A DNA stretch of 64,000 nucleotides from Vandiemenella viatica (taxonomy: Eukaryota; Arthropoda; Insecta; Orthoptera; Morabidae): assembly GCA_031002005.1 (NCBI GenBank), contig CM061921.1, forward strand, positions 129,378,036 to 129,442,035. The letters run 5' to 3'. Below, one piece after another: positions 11,731 to 23,899 of the stretch. How positions within the stretch are numbered: position 1 is the first letter of the stretch; the number at the start of each line of letters is the position of its first letter. The notes under the pieces were generated by a model, which worked only from the letters and a program-made list of their open reading frames with translations, had not been told where the DNA came from and did no database searches. The position numbers and the translations under genes were made by a program.

Positions 11731-12110
11731 ATATTTATAAAAGTCAGTGTCATTTTTGAAAGAAGCCCAACGATTTTCACTAAGTTGCCACTGTTGGCTT
11801 TTAGAAAACTGTTCTCTATTTTGTATTCAAAATGAGAAACCAATCTATAACAGGAAACAACCAACTGTTAACAACAAAAATAAATAAAAACTTGGAAAAC
11901 GGAATATAACACTCATAAACATGATGTTTACTGGCGTGTGTGACCTCACTGAAACGATCGCCCAATATAGAGCATTTTATATCGCACAACAAAAGGTAAT
12001 AACACATTAGATTCAATTTTGCTTTTTTTTTTTTGTTAAAAATAAGTTACATTCCATTCCAAACTTATAAAAAATAGCTACCTGAAGCATTAATCTAAAT
12101 AGATGACAAC
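11731..12110. other. Non-coding stretch
   Basis: AT-rich, with a T-run near 12024-12034. No gene or repeat recognised. Confidence 0.35.
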
Positions 12111-12360
12111 AACTTGTAATATATTTCAATACAGTCTAACAGCCTACTCCCGTTCACCATACTGTATACCAAAGACCTGGGTTCAATTCCAATCCTATCT
12201 GTACTACGTACAAAAATGACGGTGGTGTCCTTCAGAAAAGCAGGCCCGAATGGTCTGGCACTGGGTTTCATCTCTACATCAGAGCCCACCACACCCAAAA
12301 GCCGTCGGGACACGTACACCACCAATCGGGCACACTAACAAGAGTCATTGGAGGTTGTAT
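12111..12360 (+). repeat. Possible tRNA-derived SINE
   Basis: GGGTTCAATTCC at about 12179-12190 fits the internal RNA polymerase III B box (GGTTCRANTCC). The following ~150 bases are less AT-rich than their surroundings, as in SINE bodies. An A box about 40-50 bases upstream is not clear and no TSD was found, so the call is tentative. Confidence 0.4.
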
Positions 12361-12444
12361 ATAAATTTAGTAATTAAAATGGAAAGTTATTTTCTTCTAG
12401 CAAATACTGGTAACTGTGGACAGTTTGGGATGTTACGTACCTAA

Positions 12445-12600
12445 CCTAAGGCGCCACAACACTGGTACGACAACGGGCCCCGCATGCCGGTCGTCCCAAT
12501 TGTGGTTTTTAGGTGGTTTTCCTCAGTCACCGAGGCAGACGCTGGGACAGTCTCCGATCTCCGTCTCATAAACTACACATGTTACAAAAAAAAATATATA
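12445..12600 (+). repeat. SINE body fragment
   Basis: A GC-richer island with GTGGTTTTTAGGTGGTTTTCC at about 12500-12520 followed by a pyrimidine-rich segment ending in an A/T run (12586-12603). This GGTTTTTAGGYGGTTTTCC wording is, as I recall it, part of a widespread insect SINE body. The tRNA-like head is not present here, so it is a partial copy. Confidence 0.45.
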
Positions 12601-12839
12601 TTTCATAGAAAGCATAAGTTATACAAATCGCACAAAAATGAGTATTGCTCCAGGAATTGACAATCCCTGGAGATAACTACCGAATGGAAATATTCTACAG
12701 ATTCTTAATTACAAGCCACGAAGAGAACCGAGGTCCATTCACAAATAATATAAATAATAATATATTTTAAGAATTGCATGTAGAGTTAAATATCCCAAAG
12801 ACTGCTATCAAATGTGATCACAGTTGAAGCAGCTTAGCT

Positions 12840-13500
12840 GCTTACACCGCATTCTGATGCCAAAATTGTGCCAGCAACCACGACCTAGATAGGTTACAAA
12901 ATCTTCGAGCCAGTGTCCCTAAAGTAGAATGCTGATGAGCAGAAGTTAATGAAAGTTTCAAAAGGAGCCAGATGACCAAACGACAACAGTGGATCGCATT
13001 GGATGACATTGTCCCTACTTTAGGGAAAGACCCAGGGTGGGAAAAAAGTGGAGGAGACCTAGGCTCGAGTATGGTGCTAAGGAGGACAGATTGAGGCACT
13101 CTGAGCAATGTATCACTTCTGTTGGGTTAAAGCAAGATTTCACAGAGACCAACACCATGCAGCCATCAAGTCTCACCTGGCTAACAATGAGCAACATAGC
13201 CATATGATGGAAAGCCACTAAATACAGGTGGCACTGAATGGCTGATTCTTGAGGATGGCGGATGATAGATTGGGTTGTACAGTAGCCTTAGCTTGCCGAA
13301 TTGTATGGGAAAGCTCTAAACTATCTTCAAATGTCAGTTTCCAGCACCCTGTATAGCTGGAAGAAAATGATTACAAATGTTGCTAACTGTGCTATGATGA
13401 AGACTACTTATTTCAGGAGCTACACTGATGGTATGAAATTGTGAACCTGAACAGCAGAATAAACGAGAGTCCATTCCTAGTAATCCTTGCCCAGATTCTC
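12840..13500 (+). repeat. 3' portion of the RTE-like LINE family (copy 1)
   Basis: 13215-13500 aligns by eye with 16925-17170: GCCACTAAATA(C/A)AGGTGG, then GATTCTT(G/A)(A)GG, AGATTGGGTT, AAACTATCT, TGTCAG, TTGATGG/TTGATAGG, and a shared AGCAGAATAAA-like end. In the second copy this stretch follows the RT open frame, so both are the 3' tail of one LINE family. The protein part upstream (12840-13200) is too decayed to assign. Confidence 0.55.
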
Positions 13501-14512
13501 CCTCTTCTTAGTGGTTACTCGTAGCACGGATCACTACGAGAAATGAAAAACTTTGGTGTTAAATGTGGGGTGCCACTAGGAATTGCAATACAACAATGCC
13601 GGATCCCGCATCATTTGGCACTCTGGCAGATCCTGAACAATATTAAGTGGATCCGCAATCCCTAAAAAGAGGCAAAAATGTGTTTGTCTGCATCACCTCG
13701 ACTCCCCGCCATTACCTTACCTTCCAGACGGACTCAGTCTCTACCTAGCTGTATTTCCTCATTTACCTGTACACTTCAAGTTGACATTTGACTCACGATA
13801 ACAAATGTGTTTTTTGTCATCTTTCGGGATTTGTAAGTAAATAAATACAGATCTACATTTTTGTAAGAACTCTCATTTGTTTTTGCTGCACGCATTACTA
13901 TAATTTGAATTATATCATCCTATTGCAAAATTAGCTCCCAGATCATACACACAAAGAACATACAATTGGGGTTGTTTCCGAGAAGGAAGTAGAAATAATA
14001 CAAATATATGTTAAAACGACTGAGAGCTATTTCAAAATGAAAAACTTTACAGAATAAATAATTTCTGAAATGCTTTGCAAAAACGTTTTACCATAATTTT
14101 TTTTCTGTACTTCATCAGATTTGAGATATTTTATTTAAAAAGTTGCAAAATTTTTAAATAACCTAAAATTTGACATGATTGTTCAGTTTGAATATCTCAA
14201 GAAACAATGACAAGGCTTTTAATTTAGTTTTGACGAGTGCACATCGCAAAAAAGTCGCCACTATTTGAACGCTTATGTTCAGTGTAAAGAAACATTTCTT
14301 AGATTACTCAGTTCGTGCAGTTTAGTCAAAGAATGGCTGACAAGCCTTTGGTCTTGATCTCTTAACTCATGTTATTGGCTTAAGATCCAATGGAACAAGT
14401 ACCATGGTAAATGTTGGCAAACTTCTGCGTTGGTACCTGAAATTGCACTTTTCCACACAGTACACAATTAGCAATTGACATATCACACAAAAAAAACCTA
14501 TTGAAACCAACT
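13501..14512. other. Non-coding AT-rich stretch
   Basis: No recognised gene. GGATCC-containing repeats near 13600-13665 look locally palindromic. Otherwise featureless. Confidence 0.35.
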
Positions 14513-14656
14513 ATGACTGACTCGGACGTAGACGACAAAAAGCTGGACAGGGCAATCGAAGCACAAAGCGTGACCGTAACATTGGATCATCCACCTACTA
14601 AAGTGGTTCCCAGATATAATGACCAGTCCTGGAGAAAATTAAGAGTTCATAAATAA
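14513..14656 (+). CDS. Short uninterrupted ORF of unknown function (47 codons)
   Basis: It starts MTDSDVDDKKLDRAIEAQSV and ends in a stop at 14654-14656. Its base composition is markedly less AT-rich than the flanking DNA and its residue usage is balanced (acidic start, then PPTKVVPRYNDQSWRKL), unlike the low-complexity random frames around it. It could be the first exon of a host gene or the start of a transposon ORF. No domain or motif is recognised and no splice donor is obvious at its end. Confidence 0.25.
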   Translation: MTDSDVDDKKLDRAIEAQSVTVTLDHPPTKVVPRYNDQSWRKLRVHK

Positions 14657-15590
14657 ACTAGAAGTAAGTTTTTTTCGGAAGGAGAAAGAAAATCGATTTC
14701 AGAAATAAAATATTTAGCAATGACTAAAAGAACGAGAAAATTCAATAATATAATAATAATAAGGCATTACCAGTTTAAAGTTTAAATTAGGTTTAAAGGG
14801 CGAAAAAAATAGATTTTCATATCTGAATCTGTAGACGTCATAGAGAGTCTGCGCCATCGTTCACCGTGTGTCAAAATATGAGTGAAAAGGAGGGATTTGC
14901 GAAGAGGGGAAAAAGGATAGTTATTAGAAAGGAAAACAGATGATTCTGAGGCCACGGAGAAAATTTCATTAAAACTTATAACACATTAAGTGAGATATTA
15001 ATTTTTTTTAAGTTTGAAGAGCGCACCAAGTGGGCCGAAGTGGGAATGGCAATCATGAGCAAAGTACATAAATAATCTAAGGAATAAAAATAATTTTGTA
15101 AAGAGGAGATGGTATTAAGTACAGAACTCCACAACCATTATAATGGGATATATTTTAGAGGAGAAGCATTAAGATGTTAAATTAGTATAAAAATATCTTG
15201 AGGAGGTAATTCAGTTAGATTGATTGACAGGTATTGAATACAAAAAGATAAATCGCTAAAAGAACAGTAGAGATGTATCTGTCAATTCTGTGGGAATTAT
15301 TAGAGTAAGAATGTATTCGTTGAGTGACTACATGATGTTTGTATGTCAACTCGTAACTTAATATTTGGGTTTCTGAGAAGGTGACATATCACAGCCATTG
15401 TGAAGGCATAGCCACTCAGCTCTGGCAGCTGGATATAAACAGAGGCCTCATGCAGGCAAATCACACATCTTACACCCCAAAGAACAAATATCAAATTATA
15501 CACCTATCAAACCAATTGGGACACTAAAACAATTGTAGCCAAGAACAAAACAAGTAGAACACAGGTACCAAGGAAATGTATTTAGTATAA
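14657..15590. other. Unassigned stretch upstream of an RTE-like LINE
   Basis: AT-rich. It may include the decayed 5' region of the LINE that follows, but no endonuclease motif was found. Confidence 0.35.
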
Positions 15591-17240
15591 GAACAAAAAA
15601 TGTATTTAGTTATAGGGAAAATTTTGTAATTAGAAGTAAGGAATTTTGCACTGCAAGTCTAACACCACAAGATTCAAAATTACTGACCAGAATAATATAC
15701 AGAAGAATGGAAAGTGTAGTTGAAGGAATAGTAGGTGAAGATCAGTTTGGGCTTAGAAAAAACCGCGATAAAAAAGAAGCGATTCTGGCGTTAAGATTAA
15801 TATTTGAAGGGCGGATCAAGAAAAACAAAGATACCTTTATGGTGTTTGTTGATTTAGAAAAGGCTTTTGATAATGTTAGGTGGGACAAGGTGTTCAAAAT
15901 TTTAAAGAAGTCTGGTCTAAAATAATGAGATAGAAGAATACTTTATAATCTTTACAAGAATCAAGTAGCTAAAATAAAAACAGAGAATCATGAGACACAC
16001 ACATCAGTTAAAAATGGAATAAAAGCAATAAAGTAAACAAAACAAAGATTTTAATGTGGCATAAGTGTTCAAGAAGACAAAATCAGTATGCTTCGATTTG
16101 CTGATGACTGTCATGTTAGCAGAACAGGCTGAGGGTATTGAGAAGTTACTGAATGGCATGAACAAAATTCCTGAAGGAAGATTTCGGACTGATGTGATGA
16201 AATGTAGCAGGAACGATACCAATACTAGTAGATTAAATATAATAAGGTCAGATGCGATAGCAGAAGTTAGTGAATTTTGCTACTTAGGTAGTAAAATTAC
16301 AACAAATGGCCAAAGCAGGAATGATGTTAAAATCAGAATAGCAGTAGCAAAAAGAGTCTTCATGAAAAAGAGAAATCTCTTAGTTTAAAATAATGATTGA
16401 GGACTTAGAGAGAACTTAAAACTCTATGTGTGGAGCACAGCACTTTATGGCAGCGGAGCATGGACTTTTGGAATGCCAGACAGAAGGAAAATTGAAGCAT
16501 TTGACATGTAGTGCTATAGAAGGATGCTGAAAATTAAGTGGACAAATAAAGTACGCAACAAACGAGTTTTGGAAATGATGGGAAAGGAAAGAAGTTTGTG
16601 GAAGAGTCTTACAGACAGAAGAGACAGATGATAGGTCATATTTTGAGACATGCAGGATTGGTTAATTTGTTAGTGGAGGGAACAGTCTAAGGTAAGAACT
16701 GTAGAGGAAGACAGAGAATGGAATATATAAAGCAGATAATTGAGGACGTGGGTTTTAAGGGGGTATGTAGAGATGAAGAGGCTAGTGCAGGATAGGAAGG
16801 GATGGGGGATTGCATTAAACCAGCCAAGAGACCCATAACAGCAAAAAAGATTAAGGAGCCAGTCAGAGGATTTTAAACTTGGGGAGGTAGGTGCAGCAGC
16901 CCAGCTGAATTAGAGAGGATCGCCACTAAATAAAGGTGGGGCCGAACGATTCTTAGGGATGGATACTAGATTGGGTTATATGACAACCCCATCTTGCCGC
17001 TGCTGGTCGAACTGTGGGGGGAAGTATAAAACTATCTGCAGATGTCAGTGCTGTGCTGAAGAATATTTATTTCTAGAGCTCTCCATTGATAGGATAAAAT
17101 TGTTAATCTGAGAAGTATAATAAAGGAGGGTCCACAAGAATCATTCATAGCAACCCCTGCCACAAATACTCTATCCCCTAGGTGGTGGGTGACTCATTGG
17201 CTGGGTCAATACAAAGTGAACATGTCAAATCTAATCTTAA
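15591..17240 (+). mobile_element. RTE-like LINE, 5'-truncated copy
   Basis: The best copy of this family in the window. RT blocks in order: LLTRIIYRRMESVVEGIVGE (15678-15740), DQFGLRKNRDKKEAILALRL (15740-15800), VFVDLEKAFDNVRWDKV (15843-15895), the active-site FADD (16097-16108), then VSEFCYLGSKITTNGQSRND (16265-16325). C-terminal text includes ALYGSGAWTFGMPDRRKIEA, CYRRMLKIKWTNK and IGHILRH. The 3' tail (16900-17230) recurs at 13215-13500, and its thumb region recurs at 39738-40243. The EN domain is missing and several frameshifts occur. Confidence 0.75.
15707..16388 (+). pseudogene. LINE reverse transcriptase (RT palm and thumb), broken
   Basis: The frame 15707-15925 holds RT motifs 1-3 including the first catalytic Asp of the LEKAFDNV block (normally (F/L)xD-x-xKAFD). 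A stop at 15922 and a frame change separate it from the FADD box at 16097-16108. The frame 16065-16388 picks up immediately after with VMLAEQAEGIEKLLNGMNKI and the CYLGSKIT thumb. At least two frameshifts are needed, so this is a pseudogene. It would have copied its own RNA into DNA at a nicked target (target-primed reverse transcription). Confidence 0.7.
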
Positions 17241-17615
17241 AGGGAAAGAGCCACAGTGTGCAAGCCATTAACATTTATTTTCTTCAATGTGAATGATACA
17301 ATAAGGAATACACATTTTACATAATTCCCTAAACACCTATACTCTTGGAGAACGGAAAGATTTTTTAAATAGCAGTATGAAAAATTACTACTTCACTGTA
17401 TACAAATACTGTATGGTTATATATCTGTATTGTGCTAAATCAGTGTAATGTTTTGAATGCGTATCTGTCAAGTAACAACTATTTAACTTTTTTCTTTTTT
17501 TTGTACAAAGTGTGGTCCTTCCTATTAATGAAGTCTACAGGAAATGATTATAAAATTTTGCCATTGAAAAATACAAGACAATTATAGATACACAAGATTC
17601 TTTAATCAGGTGAGA
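17241..17615. other. Non-coding stretch
   Basis: AT-rich; nothing recognised. Confidence 0.35.
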
Positions 17616-18490
17616 TGCCCAGCACGTGTGGCCGGTAGCACAGCGTACCTCTTCGAGCTGGTTCTTACTTCCACCTATTTCACTCTATGAACAGACTGAT
17701 GTTGTGGCCAATTTGTTCATGGAGGAGTTTGAGGATAAGGCGATCAAAGGGTATATCCTTATGCTGAAATGCTTCTTCCGTTATGTAGATGACATTTGTG
17801 GTTTGGCCACATGGCATTCAGTCTTTACGAATTCCTGGACCACCTCAATGGAATGCATCCAAACATCCAATTCACCGTGGAACTATAGGAGAATGCCAGC
17901 CTGCCTTTCCTCAACATTCTTATCAGACGGAGACCAGACGGAACCCTTTCGCATAGTGTGTATTGGAAACCCACACACACGGACTGCTACTTACATGCCA
18001 GCAGTTTCCACCATAGGAACACCGTTGGTACACAGAGCAAGGGAAATTTTCCATGCTGACAGCCTGCCGGTGGAACTTAAACGTGTCCACCTGACCTTCA
18101 AGAGGAATGGATAGCCTGACCAACTGATAGAGCGGGCATTTCAGAAAAGGTAAAAGAAATGCCCAGTGGGCCAGAAGTTGATCATCCCTTATTGGGTAAC
18201 ATCTCTGGAAAAATAGGCAGGATACTGGCTCATAACAGAATTAAGAGCATATTCCATCGTCCTGCTAAAATCTGTGCCTAGCTCCGACCTGTAAAGGATG
18301 ATCTGGGGTTAAAGATGCCGGGAGTATACAGCATATCACACCAGTGTGGCAAGTCTTACATTGGTCAGACCATCAACGCCCATGTGGGAGAGGACAAGCG
18401 CAACTTACAGCTGCTTCAGTTGGAGAAATCTGCAGTCGCACAACATATAATCGAAAATGGCCACAAAATGGAAGCCATTTAAAGTGTTTT
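17616..18490 (+). mobile_element. Penelope-like element (PLE) fragment with RT and GIY-YIG parts
   Basis: Diagnostic pieces lie in PLE order: DVVANLFMEEFEDKAI, then FFRYVDD (RT active site, 17773-17793), FLDHLNGMHPNIQFT in the next frame, [20 protein letters not shown], and [13 protein letters not shown]. The interdomain text SGKIGRILAHNRIKS follows, then GVYSISHQCGKSYIGQT (18320-18370), which is the GIY-YIG nuclease start, ending KSAVAQHIIENGHKME. Several frameshifts split it, and the N-terminus and any terminal repeats are missing. Retaining both RT and nuclease remnants places it among endonuclease-bearing PLEs. Confidence 0.8.
17626..18480 (+). pseudogene. PLE polyprotein pseudogene (RT + GIY-YIG endonuclease)
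   Basis: The open frame 17626-18114 contains the RYVDD catalytic motif and then drifts out of frame. The true protein continues in another frame through HLNGMHP and RRPDGTLS, showing a +1/-1 shift just after 17800. The GIY-YIG portion at 18320-18480 keeps the GVYSI...YIGQT core and the H-x-x-x-x-GH motif (QHIIENGH). At least three frame changes plus internal stops preclude function. Confidence 0.75.
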
Positions 18491-18749
18491 CCACGAAATA
18501 TTTAGGTTTTTGATGCAACCTGTTTGCATATGCCCATTTACAGGTATATAGTTTTGGTAAAGCATATTTATGAAGCAGGTAAGAAAAGAAAGGTGTGCTG
18601 GCTTATGAGGTGGCGACTTTTCTAGTGGTAGAGTAAGTTTCCCCACAGACGGTACAGATGGAAGTGGTTCGCAGTATGTGCAAGTCTTATAATGCAGATG
18701 AATGAGTCATCGTGTGATTTGAACTTATAAACCACAATAGTTTTAACGT

Positions 18750-19060
18750 TAAGTGGTCAGCTGAATATGTGTGAGAAATGAGGGTAAGCAGCATTCTGGG
18801 GAGGAATCACATACCCACACCAAAGGACTATATAAGAATTAATAGCAGCAAAGACAGAAGCTGACGATGCAATTACAAAGAATATGTTGGCTAGAGAGGA
18901 AAGACTCAATGATGCAGCAAGGAATTTTGATTGCCATATATGGAAACTGAGAAGATAACACACACACAATTGTTGTTAAGGATGGGGAAGAAGTTGCAGA
19001 GGATATGAAAAATGGTATAGTACACATTGAGCACGCATCCCTTAGGGCCACGTAACTTCT
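18750..19060 (+). pseudogene. LINE linker fragment (EN-RT spacer)
   Basis: The plus strand reads IAAKTEADDAITKNMLARE, then after frame changes VKDGEEVAEDMKNGIVHIEH. The latter matches VKNGEEVTEDLKNAELI in the antisense LINE at 58949-59146, in the spacer between endonuclease and RT. It is a short fragment of that CR1-like family in the opposite orientation. The three minus-strand frames here are shadows. Confidence 0.55.
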
Positions 19061-20045
19061 GCATTAGGTTATTGTCCCGATCAAACATTTACAAACACAC
19101 AACACTACATTCAAATTAGGTGGTGATAATAGCTGAATGGCATATAACATTTGTTAAGAAACATATGGAGGATTGGTATATAAAAGTAGGTAATTAAATA
19201 AAGAACTCACTATTAGGTCACACGTCAACCAATATCAACAGCAGTTTTTCAGTTTCACAAGTACCCTACCTATTTAATAATCTCTTTGCCTTGGATACTT
19301 CCAACCAATATACACAATTTCATTATAATCTCCTCCATGCGAATAATAAATTTAAGAGTGTTGGTAACAGAATAATGTGAAAATCTGTCAACATATATTA
19401 TACAAAACAAGCGTCTTCATCTTGAATTTCTTTAGACGAGTCCTACTGTTGGAAATTTGTGGGCACAACAAAATTGACTGCATTTTTTAATATCTGTGGA
19501 CATGGTACATGAAACAAAATTGTTTTGCTCTTACCTGTGTAGTGAGGTAGGACTAACGTTTAGTGGTCAGTATAAGAAAGCTTACTGTGAAATTTCAACA
19601 CAAACTAATAGGTGGCAGAATAATAATATTGTAACATGGAGACATCACACAGATATAAGGCAAACATATCAAGCAAATGATTTGGTAAGAATGGTGTATA
19701 CAAATAGCACGGGAAATAACAGAGTTTTTTCCATTTAAGAACAAATTTGATGACTAAAAAAATCTTAAACGGGTTCAGAGGATATTATGAAGGATGTGGG
19801 GTAACTACAAAGTGGCTGAAATTGATAAAATTACTGAACTGTGTTAAAGATAGGTGGATGTGAGCATTGTATCATAGCCAGAAATATTATCCAAGACAGC
19901 GTATTCCAGTAGCGATTCGTGGCTATCTCGCAGAATGGGTCCGGATCATTTTTATGAACGGAATCTACTCCAGAGACAATATATAGGACTGTACTCTCTT
20001 GATATTCAGATGGTCACACTGCCACCACCCGGTACCACCAGAGGT
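19061..20045. other. Unassigned stretch
   Basis: Contains an 80-codon plus-strand frame (19496-19738) with no recognised domain. No clear element ends. Confidence 0.35.
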
Positions 20046-20402
20046 ATATTTGAACTTTCCCGATTAGGTAGTGATGCAACCTGGGCCAAAGTGATAGCGA
20101 CAGATAGGACATGAAAACAGGTCATTCACAAATCGTGTGCTACAGCTATGGTCCAGGTTACATTCTGCACACAACGATTAAGATTTATGTTTCTTTTTTT
20201 GCAGTTGGTTTGTAAGGCTCATAAGCCATTAATAGAAATGCAATTTGTTTTCATTAAGGTTGTAACGCAGCCCAGACGCAACAAAGAATGTGATAATACA
20301 TGACCAAAGCAAACGTTATTTCGGATGCCCGATTTTCGTATCCTATCTGTCGCTATTACTGTGGTCTAGGATGAATCACAACCTAAAAGAAAATTAACAG
20401 CA
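20046..20402. repeat. Foldback MITE-like inverted repeat
   Basis: An arm at about 20072-20130 (core GTGATAGCGACAGATAGGA) is mirrored at about 20325-20380 (core TCCTATCTGTCGCTATTAC), with the match extending ~55 bases each side at roughly 75-85% by eye. The ~200-base centre has no gene. This is the structure of a non-autonomous DNA transposon (MITE) or foldback element. No TSD was pinned down, so the superfamily is unknown. Confidence 0.55.
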
Positions 20403-21885
20403 TTTCGATTATCATCCTGTGAGAAGGTACGACCAACTGTGATAAAAAATGAAGAAAAAAAACAAAAAAAACCCAGAAATCTGAATTATCATGTATGGAG
20501 AATTTATCCTGGATCACAGGAAAATGTAATTGACACACACAATTTGTGGCTGTACTATTTTCATGTCGTACATGTCGCTATTATTCTACACGATTAAATG
20601 TGTCTAGCATTTTAAAAAGTTTGGATTGCTCGGCATTACATTTCAATTTTAAAATCACAAAAAAATGCTTTAACTTCCTCACAATTCCACTGTATATACA
20701 ATTGTGCTATAAAAATAAATATATAATTAATATCTCTATATTTTATTGGAAAACTAACAGCTAAAGGTCATTCCTTTGGTTATGGCCCCTTGATAGCAAG
20801 CGAGTACAGTATTCTATCTGGAGTACAATCCATGTGCGCCTTCGTAAAAATTGTTTCTACCTTTTCTATAAGATAGATATACAGATCTTGAGGGGGGGAA
20901 AGTAAAATGTAAATTGGCAGCATGTGACTAGAAGAGAATCTCAAACATGAGCGAGTCAGGCCCTGCCAGTAGTGATGTACAGGATCTCGAAGAGGGATCT
21001 GACAAGAGTGAGCCCTAAAACAGTAATGAATAAGGTTAAATATGTCGGAGTGAATGAGGATGTGACTTGCAGGTTGGAGGAATTTGTAAAACAAAGGAAG
21101 GAAAGAATCGGAGGCAAGTGATAACAACACAACATAATTACTGGAGCCATAGCTCTTCATAAGACAAATGAATGATTCTGTAAAGTTACAACTGGAAGCA
21201 AGATTGGTTGCAGATATTCATGCTGTATAAAAAGATTATACAGAAGGATTTTTAAAGGAGGGCTCTTTAGAAGAGATTTGATTGGTTAAATCAGCTGGAA
21301 TGAGGACAAATGCCATAAATACTAAGTTTATTATAAAATAGAGGTTTTGTATGATAAAGCAGTAGAGAAGGGATCGCTGGCAGAGGGTAAAAAAGCAAAT
21401 GTAGGGATATGTGTAAGCAGAGTTATTAGCAAAGGCAATTCCCAATATAAAGTTCTCGGTATTCGAGACGCAAAATCAACCGACATAATTCTACAGTTTT
21501 TCTTACGTACCAACATATTGAATAGCTATCCATACACATACATTTGTGTGCGAGTAAGATCGCTAAACATTTAGACGAGCCTTTACCTGTTGAAAACAGT
21601 ACACGAGAACTATCAGATTCACAGGTTTGTTTCAGTTAGGTCGCAGTTCTCAAATCGTTATAGACTCATTTCATGTTCCCCTCCACACAAATCTTCAGTA
21701 AAGGGTGAAAGGTTTATGTGCTCTGAAGGGAAACCAAAGTATAGTGGTCCACAAATTTTATCTGCCATGACTTCCCTACTCGCAGCTAACTGGGATTTCC
21801 AAAACATCATGAGCCAAGTGCAGAGCAAGTTAGTCTCACGTTAACGTAAGACAAAAACATGTTTTTAAGTACTACACAAAAAAGT
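20403..21885. other. Unassigned stretch with small open frames
   Basis: Small plus-strand frames at 20546-20764, 21347-21574 (EKGSLAEGKKANVGICVSRV) and 21590-21844 lack recognised domains. The segment from about 20950 begins MSESGPASSDVQDLEEGSDK in one frame and breaks at once. This could be decayed transposon ORF1 material, but the assignment is not supported. Confidence 0.35.
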
Positions 21886-21889
21886 ATTT

Positions 21890-22740
21890 ATTTGTGCAGT
21901 AATTCATTATTTCTTTCATTCCATACAGGGAAATACTGCTTTCTGTAACCTCTAGGGATGTTTCTCTTGACTGTACTGGTAACTGTGTCAACTAACCGAT
22001 TGTAATTTGAACTCTTTGGTAGTATCCATCCCACAAATTTGTCCAAAGTCTTCAGAGACGGCTAACCAGATGGCTTTTTCGATATTCCATCTTGCTCTAG
22101 GGTATGATATACGTGGTATCCTAATGCTGACTGGTTGATGCTGACTGTGAGAATTTTATGATCGCAGGCAATCAGCCTAAAATGTTTTGTGGAGACAAAA
22201 CACATATCAGGGTTTTAGCCTCTCTTCCACAAGGCTGATCAAAATGAGACTCAGTCTCTGGTATCAAAGATCAGATGAATGCCACAATCATCTGCCCAGT
22301 TTATCAGCTTTTCACCATCCTCATCGTTTATTCTGTAGTTCTACTGTGTGTCGTGGCTGTTAAAATCGCCTAAGTAAAGAGCTGGGTGAGGAAGGGCAGA
22401 TATGATGCCAGAAGGCCGGTAGTTTGTAAATATTACTGATCACTTTTTCTCCCAGTTTGATGGTTACGTTGTGTATGTTGTCCTTGTCAGACACTAACGA
22501 GACTTGTACATTTCCAATGTCATATCTCATATATGTTGCAACCCCAAATGACCAGAGGTATGAAGTGCCAGAAAGGTTGAAACTAGGTATTTTGCCCCTC
22601 TGGACGAGCTGCTCTTTACTTTCTGTGCATGTTTCCTGGACTACATCAACTTTGTCTTCAGATAATATTCTTCCTAGTAACTGACTTTTGGCATAACTTA
22701 TTCCTTCTACATTTAATTGGCAGATTCAGATACATGAACT
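21890..22740 (-). pseudogene. Jockey-type AP endonuclease domain (inverted segment)
   Basis: The minus strand reads from the N-terminal block NVEGISYAKSQLLGRILSED and ETCTESKEQLVQRGKIPSF through SYLWSFGVATYMR and YLGDFNSHDT (the GDFNxH catalytic block). It then passes NEDGEKLINWADDCGIHLIF, NPDMCFVS and the exit IPRGYRKQYFPVW. This is the apurinic-type endonuclease that nicks the target for reverse transcription. Several stops interrupt it. The expected SDH box near its end is not recognisable. Confidence 0.75.
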
Positions 22741-23899
22741 GAGATCTCTCGTTGTCTGGCTGTGTACAGGACTTTTGATTTCGTCAGGGATATTTTGTGT
22801 ATTTGGAACCTCAGTTTGCAATACGATATATTGAACGCCAAAAGATCAATTTTTGTCGATTGTTTTGTGAGTAATGTGCTAGTTCATTTAGGATATGGCT
22901 TGCTGCCAGAGGTGGACAGATATCATGGAAACTTTAAATTTTAAAACATCAAGTCGCAAAGTGTTGACACTGCTTAGGAACGGTGTCAGAAAAAAAGACT
23001 GCAAATGCTAACTGATCAATCTAACCAAACAAAATATCTTCTCATACAGCAAAAACTATGGCCCCAAGTGACAAGAAACATACAAAAAAGGTGAAACAAG
23101 AATTCAGGTCTCTTAAAAGATCACGTATAAGGGATGACTTGTCATCAAATCCATTCACAGAGGAGGAGATCACAGCAGTGACTGGGAAGATAAAGGTCTG
23201 CAAAGCTTCCAGTTTTGATGGCATTTTCCCTGAATTCTTGATTTACTGTGGTAAACACGCTGGTAGCTGGATGACCCTCTTCTTGATCCATAGCCTACCA
23301 TACACAATGAAATGCGTAAAAACAATCGCTGTATTGAAACCAGGAAAGTCACTTAATCAGCCACAGAGCTGCAGACCCATAGCTCTTTTCAGTGTAATAT
23401 GCAAGTTACTTGAGAAACATATACAACACAATTAGTCAAAAAATTCTGGAAAGGATACCAATAGAGTATGCAGGTTTCCGAACAAACTGCAGATACAATA
23501 ATCAAATCCTCACATTTACCACATTTACCGAGGCTGGCTTTGAGAAAAAGACTTAAAACTTCCGCTAAATTCGTAGACCTCTCGGCAACATATGACACCA
23601 TTTGGTAGCGGTGATTAATTTGCAAATTTGTACAGGTAATACCCTCACTACAATTAATAACACCATTAAACAATATACTTGCAGAGAGAACCCACCAGGT
23701 AGTAATGGGAAACATCTGAGCGGACTCACTCGGAACTCTATGCCCCTCTACATCTCAGACTTACGAGAAACAACATCTCGTAAGTTTGGCTACGCGGATG
23801 ACTGGAAACTTGCATATCAACACTCAAAATTCAGGTAGGAGAGTCAATATTGACATCTGATTTAGAAATAACGAGTCATATTTTCATAACTTCTACTGA

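Noticed and set aside
20780..21160. 126-codon minus-strand frame
   Set aside because: Low-complexity hydrophobic content and no motif. Plus-strand text in the same place looks more like decayed coding.
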